From: Lachnospiraceae bacterium
GTDB lineage: Bacteria; Bacillota; Clostridia; Lachnospirales; Lachnospiraceae
Assembly (NCBI GenBank): GCA_017477805.1
Contig: JAFUUM010000319.1
Location: 1 to 24,283 of the forward strand
Reading direction: 5' to 3'
Length of the DNA: 24,283 nucleotides
Numbering within the stretch: the first letter of the stretch is position 1; each line of letters begins with the position of its first letter. The notes beneath the pieces were generated by a model. The model was given only the letters and a program-made list of their open reading frames with translations. It was not told the DNA's origin and did not search any database. Shown piece after piece: positions 9,104 to 15,559 of the stretch. The position numbers were made by a program, and so were the translations under genes.

Positions 9104-9715
9104 ATGAGCAGATTATATGACCGTTTGGTCAGTCATGTGACGACCCACCAAAGCCAGTTCTACCGGGCAGCGTATTATTACGTTAAAAACCGGGAAGCAG
9201 CGCTGGATGTGGTGCAGAACGCCATCGTCAAAGGACTGGAAAACGTAGACAAATTACAATCCGAAGAAGCATTACCCACATGGTTTTACAGGATCCTGAT
9301 CAATGAAGCCCTGATGTACCTGCGTAAAGAGAAAAAGTACATCGCCTGGGATGATACGGAAAGTGACCTTTTAGAGGGAAGATACGACGAACCCGCATTT
9401 GAACCGGGGCTGGAGATCCGGAGCCGGATCGAAGAACTGCCCACCCAGATGCAGGTCATCATCCAGTTACATTTCTTTGAGGAAAAGACCTTAAAAGAGA
9501 TCGCAGAGATCACGGATACTAACTTAAATACCGTGAAATCGAGACTTTACGCCGCCTGCCGGCGCCTTGGAAAAGAACTGGAAGAGGAGGATGAGACCAT
9601 CTCCACCAGATACACCAGGGATAAAGATAAGAAACACAAGAAAGCAGCAGTAACCCCTTTAACCACCGAAGAGGAAGAAAGAACAACCATCCATGAGTTT
9701 CCAAGATCCGTTTGA
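9104..9715 (+). CDS. ECF-type RNA polymerase sigma factor
   Basis: A 203-aa sigma-70 family protein of the extracytoplasmic-function class. Region 2 is at residues 14-78 (AAYYYVKNREAALDVVQNA, then PTWFYRILINEALMYLRK). Region 4 is at 105-158, with the helix-turn-helix KTLKEIAEITDTNLNTVKSR. Region 3 is absent, as expected for ECF factors. A charged, lysine/glutamate-rich tail of about 43 residues extends beyond region 4, longer than in minimal ECF factors of about 165 aa. The last 23 bases overlap the next gene, a membrane anti-sigma candidate, which suggests translational coupling. Sequence and pairing resemble SigV/RsiV systems that answer envelope stress; the real signal is unknown. Confidence 0.92.
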   Translation: MSRLYDRLVSHVTTHQSQFYRAAYYYVKNREAALDVVQNAIVKGLENVDKLQSEEALPTWFYRILINEALMYLRKEKKYIAWDDTESDLLEGRYDEPAFEPGLEIRSRIEELPTQMQVIIQLHFFEEKTLKEIAEITDTNLNTVKSRLYAACRRLGKELEEEDETISTRYTRDKDKKHKKAAVTPLTTEEEERTTIHEFPRSV

Positions 9716-11579
9716 AAAAGAGAGAAATGAATATTTTGAGGCCGAGATCCCTCAAGAACTGCACTTTGTCGTGCATCAGGCCATTGCCTCCGACAAAAAG
9801 AGGCGTCGTAAGAAGACCATCCTCCGCGGCCTGAAAGCGTTTGGCAGCGTAGCAGCGGTGCTTTTGTTATCCACGGCCGTAGGCGTCAACAGCAGTTATG
9901 CCTTTATGCGTTCCATCCACAAGATCCCCGGGGTGAAACAGGTAGCGCAGGTCATGACCGTAAGAGACTACAGTTATGAGATCGCGGCAGACCCTGAGTT
10001 CCAGGAGGAGCTCATCAAGGAAGCTGAAGAAAAGGCAGCCAGACAGGAAGCCAAGGCAGCAGCCAAAGCCGCAAAGGAAAACGGCACTGATCAGATCCCC
10101 GCTGTTGATGTTGCAAATGAAGAGGCCATCGGGGAGCTGAGCCTTCCCGGTATGGAGGGATTTATGGCCGATGTATCCGGAGGAGATCCCGAGGTAGCAG
10201 CAGGCGGTGATGATGAAGATATCCGGACTGCGGGAGCTGGGGAAGAAAGAGAAGAAAACCCCGTATATGTGGAAGACCGCTCTAACTGGGCCATTAATAT
10301 GACCCAGGAAGGTCAGCTTGACCAGATCACCGAGATGTTTGATCCCTCCAGGGATGCGATCACGAAAGAAACAACCGAGGAGACCAAGGAAAGCGAAGTA
10401 TCCAAAAAAAGCGAGACCGCGAAGGAAAGCGAAGCTTCCAAAGAAAGTGAAGTCTCTAAAGAGAGCAGTGATACTAAAGAGAGTGAGGCTGTAAAGGAAA
10501 GCGAAACTTCCAAGGAGAGCGAGAGCAGTAAGGAAAGCACAGCCTCCAAAGAAAGCGAAGACAGTAAGGAAAGCACGGTTTCCAAAGAGAGTGAAACCTC
10601 TAAGGAAAGTGAGACCGCAAAAGAAAGCGGGAGCAGTAAGGAAAGCGAATCCTCCAAGGAAAGTGAGTCTGCCAAAGAAAGTGAGACTTCCAAGGAATCC
10701 GAAACCGTAAGCGAGACCGAAGAAACGGAGGAGACGGAAGAAACCGAGGAGACCGAGGAACTGAACGATGTTCAGAAGACAGTCATTCTTGCAAAGGAAG
10801 AGGATGAGGGCATCTCCCTGTACGGTTATCATGGCGACGGCGGTTATAAGGGCGTTATCTTAAAGAAAGATAAGATCTACCAGTACTTTGACTGGGTTTA
10901 CATGCTGGAGGGTGGAGAACTTCCTTACTTCCAGGTAACGGATGACGGCGAGATCTATCTGATCCTCGTAAATCAGGAAAAGAAGACAACGACTTCCGGC
11001 AGCAGTACGTCAAGCAGTAGCAGCACTTCTTCTAAGACAGACAGTACAAGTACTACAGGAACAACCTCTTCCAAAACAGAGAGTACAAGTTCCACAGGAA
11101 GTACATCCTCTAAGACGGATAGTACAAGTACTACAGGAAGCACTTCTTCTAAGACGGACAGCACGGGTACAACCGGAACCACCTCTTCTAAAACAGAGAG
11201 TACGAGTTCCACGGGAAGTACTTCTTCAAGCACTTCAAGTACCGGAAGTACCACAAGCAGTTCTTCCAAGACCGACAGTACAAGTTCAACCGGCACAAGC
11301 GGTACAAGCAGTACGTCCTCTTCCAAGGACCTGCCTGAGTTCAACATCAAAGCGGAGATCTTTGAACAGTGTACCATCTACCACATCATCATCGATGAGA
11401 AGAAGGGCACCTTTACTGCAAAGAAGCTGAACAAGAATGAATTTACCATCGTGAAGCAGGAAACCACCTATACGGTAAGACCCAAGGATGAAGCGACCGG
11501 AACCGGCAGCACATCCAAAACGGAAAGTACCGGAAACACGGGAAACGGCAGCACTATCGGAACGACAAATAAACAGTAA
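9693..11579 (+). CDS. RsiV-like membrane anti-sigma candidate with repeat-rich extracellular region
   Basis: A 628-aa protein starting inside the sigma gene. Residues 1-46 are cytoplasmic (IPQELHFVVHQAI, then a KKRRRKK stop-transfer cluster). Residues 48-66 form one membrane helix. VNSSYAFMRSIHKIPGVK then resembles the juxtamembrane segment of RsiV-type anti-sigma proteins, with a possible signal-peptidase site after A70. The usual DUF4163/DUF3298 lysozyme-sensing domain is not recognisable. Instead come an acidic Ala/Lys/Glu stretch (100-225), 17 KES hexads (235-336), an ET run (339-356), a compact module (360-428), a Ser/Thr/Gly stalk (432-545), a second compact module (547-597) and an STG tail. 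No LPXTG motif or second membrane helix is seen. The anti-sigma role is inferred from the overlap and N-terminal resemblance. Confidence 0.68.
   Translation: MSFQDPFEKERNEYFEAEIPQELHFVVHQAIASDKKRRRKKTILRGLKAFGSVAAVLLLSTAVGVNSSYAFMRSIHKIPGVKQVAQVMTVRDYSYEIAADPEFQEELIKEAEEKAARQEAKAAAKAAKENGTDQIPAVDVANEEAIGELSLPGMEGFMADVSGGDPEVAAGGDDEDIRTAGAGEEREENPVYVEDRSNWAINMTQEGQLDQITEMFDPSRDAITKETTEETKESEVSKKSETAKESEASKESEVSKESSDTKESEAVKESETSKESESSKESTASKESEDSKESTVSKESETSKESETAKESGSSKESESSKESESAKESETSKESETVSETEETEETEETEETEELNDVQKTVILAKEEDEGISLYGYHGDGGYKGVILKKDKIYQYFDWVYMLEGGELPYFQVTDDGEIYLILVNQEKKTTTSGSSTSSSSSTSSKTDSTSTTGTTSSKTESTSSTGSTSSKTDSTSTTGSTSSKTDSTGTTGTTSSKTESTSSTGSTSSSTSSTGSTTSSSSKTDSTSSTGTSGTSSTSSSKDLPEFNIKAEIFEQCTIYHIIIDEKKGTFTAKKLNKNEFTIVKQETTYTVRPKDEATGTGSTSKTESTGNTGNGSTIGTTNKQ
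10395..10700 (+). repeat. 17 tandem 18-bp units encoding a KES hexad stalk
   Basis: Residues 235-336 of the anti-sigma candidate are 17 contiguous six-residue units of the form [E/S/T]x[S/A/T]KES, for example ETSKES, ESSKES, TASKES and EDSKES. Codons vary among units (AAA/AAG, GAA/GAG, AGC/AGT). The protein pattern is therefore better kept than the DNA, which suggests selection on the protein or an old expansion. It is highly charged and probably extended or helical. Confidence 0.95.
11028..11222 (+). repeat. Five tandem 39-bp units encoding a Ser/Thr/Gly stalk
   Basis: Residues 446-510 of the anti-sigma candidate are five 13-residue units close to SSKTDSTSTTGTT. Degenerate copies follow to about residue 545. 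The composition is mucin-like and uncharged apart from K and D/E in each unit. It looks like a wall-spanning linker that could be glycosylated; that is inference. Confidence 0.93.
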
Positions 11580-11593
11580 CAGAATAAAGCATC

Positions 11594-11638
11594 AAAAATC
11601 CCCGGACATCACGGTAAAGTGAAGATCCGGGGATTTTT
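11594..11638. terminator. Bidirectional intrinsic terminator
   Basis: AAAAATCCCCGGA (11594-11606) pairs with TCCGGGGATTTTT (11626-11638), giving a 13-bp stem with a 19-base loop. The plus strand ends in TTTTT and the minus strand mirrors this. It separates the convergent anti-sigma gene and ABC exporter operon. Confidence 0.9.
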
Positions 11639-11668
11639 CTGTCTTATCTGATATGGTATTTCGAAACT

Positions 11669-13450
11669 TTAGGCAAACTGTGCCATGTAGAGGTCGTGAT
11701 ATGCACCGCCTTTTGCCATGAGCTGTTCGTGGTTACCGCTTTCCTCAATGCCGCCGTGATTGATCACAAAGATCCGGTCGGCGTTCTTGATGGTGGAGAG
11801 ACGGTGAGCGATGACAAAACTGGTCCTGCCGGCAAGCAGTGCCTGGATGCCCTTTTGTACCAGCATTTCCGTATGGGTATCGATGCTGCTGGTGGCTTCG
11901 TCCAGGATCAGGATCTTGGGCATGGAGATCATGGTACGGGCAAAGGCGATCAACTGTCTCTGGCCGATGGATAAGCCGGCACCTCGCTCCTTTAATTCCG
12001 TATCATAGCCTTTTTCCATGTTCATGATGAACTCGTGGGCATTGACGGCTTTTGCGGCTGCAATCATCTCTTCTTCCGTAGCATCCGCTCTTCCGTAGAG
12101 GATGTTTTCTCTTACAGTGCCGTGGAAGATAAAGTTGTCCTGGGTCATGACGCCCATCTGCTTCCGCAGGCTGTGGATCTTTACATCCGTCAGATCATGA
12201 CCGTCCAGGAAGATCTTTCCTTTCTGGATGTCATAGAAACGGCTGATCAGGTTCACGATGGTTGTCTTGCCGGCACCGGTGGGTCCCACCAGAGCGATGG
12301 TCTCGCCGGGTTCTACGGTGAAGTTCACGTTTTCCAATACCTTGGTCTGGGCTTCCGTACCTTCATCGTAGGTAAAGCCTACGTTTTCAAAGGAAACCCT
12401 GCCCTCCAGATCCGGAAGTTCTTCCGCATCCGGCTTGTCCGTGATCTCGGCCTCGGTATCCATGATGTCAAAGACACGTTCCGCAGCAGTCAGGTTGGTC
12501 ACCAGCTGGTTGTAATAATTGGAAAGACCCATGATGGGACTCCAGAACATGGTGGTGTAGCTGGCGAAGGCTGCGATGAGACCGAGAGAAGCCTCGGTGT
12601 ATCCAAAAAACTGGATCGCGGCCATGTACAGGATCATGCTGGAAAGGGACCAGCTCATATCTACGGTGGGGCCGAAAAGGTCGGCGGCCCGGCAGGCAGA
12701 GATATAGGCATCCCGGTGCTCGTTGGCAAGGGTCCGGAAAGTGGACTTGGTCTCGTCCTCCGCATGGAAACTCTGAACGACGCTGATACCGGCGATATCC
12801 TCATGAACATAAGCGTTCATGTTGGAGGATTTCTTCCGGGTCAGCTGCCAGCGGCTGTGGGTCATGGAACGCACCCAGAATACGCTGACGATCATCAGCG
12901 GCAGGGAGCAGAAAGTGGCAAGAGCCAGCTTCCAGTCCTTGATCAGCATGATAGCCATAACGCCAACAACTGTCACCATATTGGGGATCAGGTTGGTGAT
13001 GGTGTTGGCCATCACCTCCTTTAAGGAGTTTACATCTCCGATGATCCTTGCCAGGATCTTACCGGTGGGTCTGCTGTCAAAAAAGGTGAAGGACAGGGTC
13101 TGGATATGCTCATAGAGCTCCTGGCGGATGTCCAACAGGATCTTGTTAGCCACCTTGTTCATCATGTACATCCGAAGCTTAACAAAAGAGATGTACACAA
13201 GACCGAGAACAACGATGGCGGCTGCGACCTTCAAAAGCCCGGATACATTCCGGTTTGCCACGTGAACATCGATGGCGTATTCGATGAGCAGCGGGCTCAC
13301 CAGGCTGACGCCCACGGTGATGGCCAGTGAGATCAGCACCGGGATGATCTCCCGGATGTGGGGCCGCAGGTAACGTATGATACGGAGAAAGATCTTTTTC
13401 TTATCCGTATATTGCAAGGTTTCATCTTCTCGAAAGGAATTTGTCGCCAT
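11669..13450 (-). CDS. Heterodimeric ABC exporter subunit, BmrD-like (catalytic Glu present)
   Basis: A 593-aa half-transporter. An N-terminal six-helix exporter domain (about residues 20-320) precedes a nucleotide-binding domain. Walker A is GPTGAGKT (389-396), Walker B is ILILDEATSS with catalytic E518, and the H-loop is H549. The signature is LSIGQ (493-497) instead of LSGGQ. Paired with its upstream neighbour, this gives one degenerate and one consensus ATP site, as in TM287/288 and BmrCD. The ATG overlaps the upstream TAA as TAATG and has a GGAGGTG ribosome binding site, so translation is coupled. It probably exports drugs or other hydrophobic or peptide compounds; the substrate is unknown. 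Confidence 0.9.
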   Translation of the reverse strand: MATNSFREDETLQYTDKKKIFLRIIRYLRPHIREIIPVLISLAITVGVSLVSPLLIEYAIDVHVANRNVSGLLKVAAAIVVLGLVYISFVKLRMYMMNKVANKILLDIRQELYEHIQTLSFTFFDSRPTGKILARIIGDVNSLKEVMANTITNLIPNMVTVVGVMAIMLIKDWKLALATFCSLPLMIVSVFWVRSMTHSRWQLTRKKSSNMNAYVHEDIAGISVVQSFHAEDETKSTFRTLANEHRDAYISACRAADLFGPTVDMSWSLSSMILYMAAIQFFGYTEASLGLIAAFASYTTMFWSPIMGLSNYYNQLVTNLTAAERVFDIMDTEAEITDKPDAEELPDLEGRVSFENVGFTYDEGTEAQTKVLENVNFTVEPGETIALVGPTGAGKTTIVNLISRFYDIQKGKIFLDGHDLTDVKIHSLRKQMGVMTQDNFIFHGTVRENILYGRADATEEEMIAAAKAVNAHEFIMNMEKGYDTELKERGAGLSIGQRQLIAFARTMISMPKILILDEATSSIDTHTEMLVQKGIQALLAGRTSFVIAHRLSTIKNADRIFVINHGGIEESGNHEQLMAKGGAYHDLYMAQFA

Positions 13451-15195
13451 TAGGCGCTCACCTCCATTTCCAATTCAGTTTCATCGGGGGCTCCGTACTG
13501 GGCGATGTATGTTGCATAGTAGAGTCCCTTTTTCCGTAATAATTCTTCGTGGGTACCACGTTCGGCTACCCGGCCGTTCTGCAGATAAAGGATCTCGTCT
13601 GCATTTCTTACGGCAGAGATCCTGTGGGCAACGATGATGCGGCTGACGCCGGTGATACCGTCCAGAGTTTTCTGGATCTCGGACTCCGTTTCCATATCCA
13701 GAGCGGAAGTAGAGTCATCCAGTACCAGGATGGGAGCATGTTTGGATACGGCTCTTGCGATACTGATCCGCTGCTTTTGTCCGCCGGATAAACCAACGCC
13801 TCTCTCACCGATGACCGTCTCGTATTTTTCATCCAGCTTTTCGATGAATTCGCTGGCCTGTGCCATATCTGCGGCCTTTTTGATATCCTCTTCCGTCAGT
13901 TCGTCCCGTCGGCCCATGCGGATGTTTTCTTCAATGGTGTCGGAGAACAGGAAGACATCCTGCATAACAACCGCGGTAGCTTCCCGAACCTGGTTTAAGT
14001 CAAGCTTGGTAATCTTGTGGCCATCCAGCAGGATCTCACCGTTTGTGGGATCATAGAAGCGCTGCAGCAGGTTGACGATGGTGGATTTGCCGGAACCAGT
14101 CTGTCCCATGATCCCCAGGGTCTTGCCCGGGCGCAGATGGAAGCTGATATCCGACAAAACCTCCTTTTTGCCAAAGGATAAAGATACATGTTCAAATTCC
14201 ACGTCACCCTGAACATCCGGGAGTTTTTCAGGTTCCGGATCCAGGACCAGTGTGGAGTGTACATTGTAGATCTTCTTGATCTTCTTTAAGGATGCAATGG
14301 CGCTGGAAAACTCGTTGGTGATCCAGCCAAGTTCCTCCATGGGCCAGGTGCAGTTTCTGCTGTAGATGATGTAGGCCGTCAGGTCACCAAGATCCATATG
14401 ACCATTGATCACGGCAATACCGCCAAGTACTGCGCAGGCAACGGGCAAAAGCGTACCGGCCAGCTGGAATACGGGATAAAAGTGGATCAGAGCCATGGCT
14501 TCTTTCATGTTGAGGTCGTGGTATCTCTGGTTGTGCTTCCGAAACTTTTCGATCTCGTAATCTTCTCTTGCGAAGGCTTTTACCGTGCGGACGCCTGCCA
14601 GGTTTTCTTCCGCAACTACCGTCATGGCTGCATTCTCTTCGCTGATGTCCTCGTAGACCTGATCCAGCTTCTTCTCCATGATGATGGCGGTGGCACCGCA
14701 GATCACCATGAACAGCATGGGCAGGAACGTAAGCCATACGTTGATGCGGAACATGAAGAACAGGATCAGTACAGCATTCAGCGTAACTTCCATTCCCCGC
14801 ATGGCCACCATGCCCACCAGCTGGTAGATCCGGTCGATGTCATCTTTTACTCTCGCCATGAGTTCGCCGGTGTTGGCATCATCGAAGTAGTCCAGAGACA
14901 GGCTCTGAATATGATCGAAGAGATCCTTTCTCATTTCCGTGCCGATGGTAATGCAGTTTTTGTCGAATGTGAATTCCTTAAAGTAACCGAAGACACTCCT
15001 TCCAACGCCGATCAGCACGATGGCTGCCAGCAGGTAAGGGAAGATCTTGAAATCCCGCCCGATGAGAACTTCATTCACGATCTTTCCGGATACCTTCGGA
15101 AACATCATGTCCAGCGCAATGGCGATCAGCATAAAAACTGTGGCCATGGTATACGACAGGGCATGTTTTTTAACGTAACTTTGTAATGTGTTCAA
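13450..15195 (-). CDS. Heterodimeric ABC exporter subunit, BmrC-like (Asp in place of catalytic Glu)
   Basis: A half-transporter of 581 aa from the preferred start. The frame is open to an ATG at 15294, but that ATG lies inside a terminator hairpin. A TTG at 15193-15195 has AGGGAGG (15204-15210) 8 bases upstream and gives NTLQSYVKKHALSYT, a normal exporter N-terminus, so I chose TTG. Numbering from it, Walker A is GQTGSGKS (364-371), the signature is canonical LSGGQ (469-473) and the H-loop is H524. Walker B is VLDDSTSALD with Asp494 replacing the catalytic Glu, the mark of the degenerate site in heterodimeric exporters. It is first gene of the two-gene operon, behind an attenuator leader. 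Confidence 0.9.
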   Translation of the reverse strand: MNTLQSYVKKHALSYTMATVFMLIAIALDMMFPKVSGKIVNEVLIGRDFKIFPYLLAAIVLIGVGRSVFGYFKEFTFDKNCITIGTEMRKDLFDHIQSLSLDYFDDANTGELMARVKDDIDRIYQLVGMVAMRGMEVTLNAVLILFFMFRINVWLTFLPMLFMVICGATAIIMEKKLDQVYEDISEENAAMTVVAEENLAGVRTVKAFAREDYEIEKFRKHNQRYHDLNMKEAMALIHFYPVFQLAGTLLPVACAVLGGIAVINGHMDLGDLTAYIIYSRNCTWPMEELGWITNEFSSAIASLKKIKKIYNVHSTLVLDPEPEKLPDVQGDVEFEHVSLSFGKKEVLSDISFHLRPGKTLGIMGQTGSGKSTIVNLLQRFYDPTNGEILLDGHKITKLDLNQVREATAVVMQDVFLFSDTIEENIRMGRRDELTEEDIKKAADMAQASEFIEKLDEKYETVIGERGVGLSGGQKQRISIARAVSKHAPILVLDDSTSALDMETESEIQKTLDGITGVSRIIVAHRISAVRNADEILYLQNGRVAERGTHEELLRKKGLYYATYIAQYGAPDETELEMEVSA

Positions 15196-15267
15196 AACTT
15201 TTTCCTCCCTCTCCCCGGGAAATACGGTTCGATCTTCATTTGTGAAGGGTTTCGAGATCCCATTGCA

Positions 15268-15303
15268 CAAAAAATCCCGGGTAAATGGTTTCATTTACCC
15301 GGG
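15268..15303 (-). terminator. Leader terminator (attenuator) of the ABC exporter operon
   Basis: Read on the minus strand, CCCGGGTAAATG (15303-15292), a 4-base loop and CATTTACCCGGG (15287-15276) form a perfect 12-bp stem, followed directly by ATTTTTT (15275-15269). This is a textbook intrinsic terminator. It lies between the operon promoter and the first structural gene, about 73 bases before the TTG start, so it should stop transcription early unless opened. Confidence 0.92.
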
Positions 15304-15460
15304 GTAAGATACGAACTTATAAAACTGCTATCCAAAAGAAGCCCGTGGACTTCAGCTGATGAATACAGTTTCCCGAGGTAAATGCACTGATGCTGTATGA
15401 AGCGCGGACGCGACCGCAATAAAATCAAAATATCTAACGTTGCTCATTAGTGCTTACCTC
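15276..15460 (-). promoter_or_regulatory. Four-segment ribosome-mediated attenuator
   Basis: On the minus strand, segment 1 (15460-15445) covers the leader ribosome binding site and start codon. It pairs with segment 2 (15392-15372) by GAGGTAA/TTACCTC, GCACT/AGTGC and ATG/CAT. Segment 2 can instead pair with segment 3 (15303-15292): CATTTACCTCGGG against CCCGGGTAAATG, 12 bp with one bulged T, extended by AAACTG/CAGTTT. Segment 3 otherwise pairs with segment 4 (15287-15276) as the terminator. These 1:2, 2:3 and 3:4 choices are the logic of a trp-type attenuator. A ribosome held early in the leader would cover segment 1, free segment 2 and open the terminator. The pairing is seen directly; the mechanism is inferred. 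Confidence 0.8.
15352..15447 (-). CDS. 31-codon leader peptide of the ABC exporter operon
   Basis: A short ORF starting ATG (15447-15445) and ending TGA (15354-15352). It is preceded by AGAGAGG with GAGG at 15460-15457, about 9 bases from the ATG. It encodes a 31-residue peptide beginning MSNVRYFDFIAVASALH and ending PRETVFIS. It lies between the promoter and the leader terminator. Codons 20-26 overlap segment 2 of the attenuator, so ribosome position on this ORF should decide which helix forms. Bacillus subtilis bmrB is a comparable leader peptide before bmrC-bmrD. The peptide itself may do nothing beyond being translated. I do not recognise it as a named family. Confidence 0.75.
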   Translation of the reverse strand: MSNVRYFDFIAVASALHTASVHLPRETVFIS

Positions 15461-15504
15461 TCTTTCCCTAAAATTTTACCGGCTCGAGCAAAGCCGATAC
15501 GGCT

Positions 15505-15533
15505 ATTATCAACGAATGTATTTAACATGTCAA
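15505..15533 (-). promoter_or_regulatory. Consensus sigma-A promoter of the ABC exporter operon
   Basis: On the minus strand, TTGACA (15533-15528) is followed by a 17-base spacer and GATAAT (15510-15505). The -35 is perfect and the -10 matches 5 of 6. Transcription should start near 15498, about 50 bases before the leader ATG. Such a strong promoter fits control by attenuation downstream. Confidence 0.88.
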
Positions 15534-15541
15534 CACATGTT
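15524..15541. promoter_or_regulatory. 18-bp palindrome over the -35 element (operator candidate)
   Basis: AACATGT and ACATGTT flank a 4-base centre, giving perfect 7-bp arms. The -35 hexamer (15528-15533) sits inside it, so a repressor bound here would block the promoter. No obvious regulator gene is adjacent. It could also be chance in an A/T-rich region. Confidence 0.4.
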
Positions 15542-15559
15542 TCAAAAAATTCTGAAAAT

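Noticed and set aside
9867..10832. A 321-aa minus-strand frame opposite the anti-sigma gene, rich in Phe/Leu/Gly.
   Set aside because: It is the complement of the KES and Ala/Lys/Glu repeats, has no ribosome binding site or domain, and the plus frame has clear protein features.
10365..11330. The repeats in the anti-sigma gene as a CRISPR array or DNA-level satellite.
   Set aside because: The units are in frame, vary by synonymous changes, and have no spacers of constant length.
12035..13024. A 329-aa plus-strand frame opposite the second exporter subunit.
   Set aside because: It is antisense to a certain ABC transporter gene, His/Gly-rich in the manner of shadow frames, with no motif.
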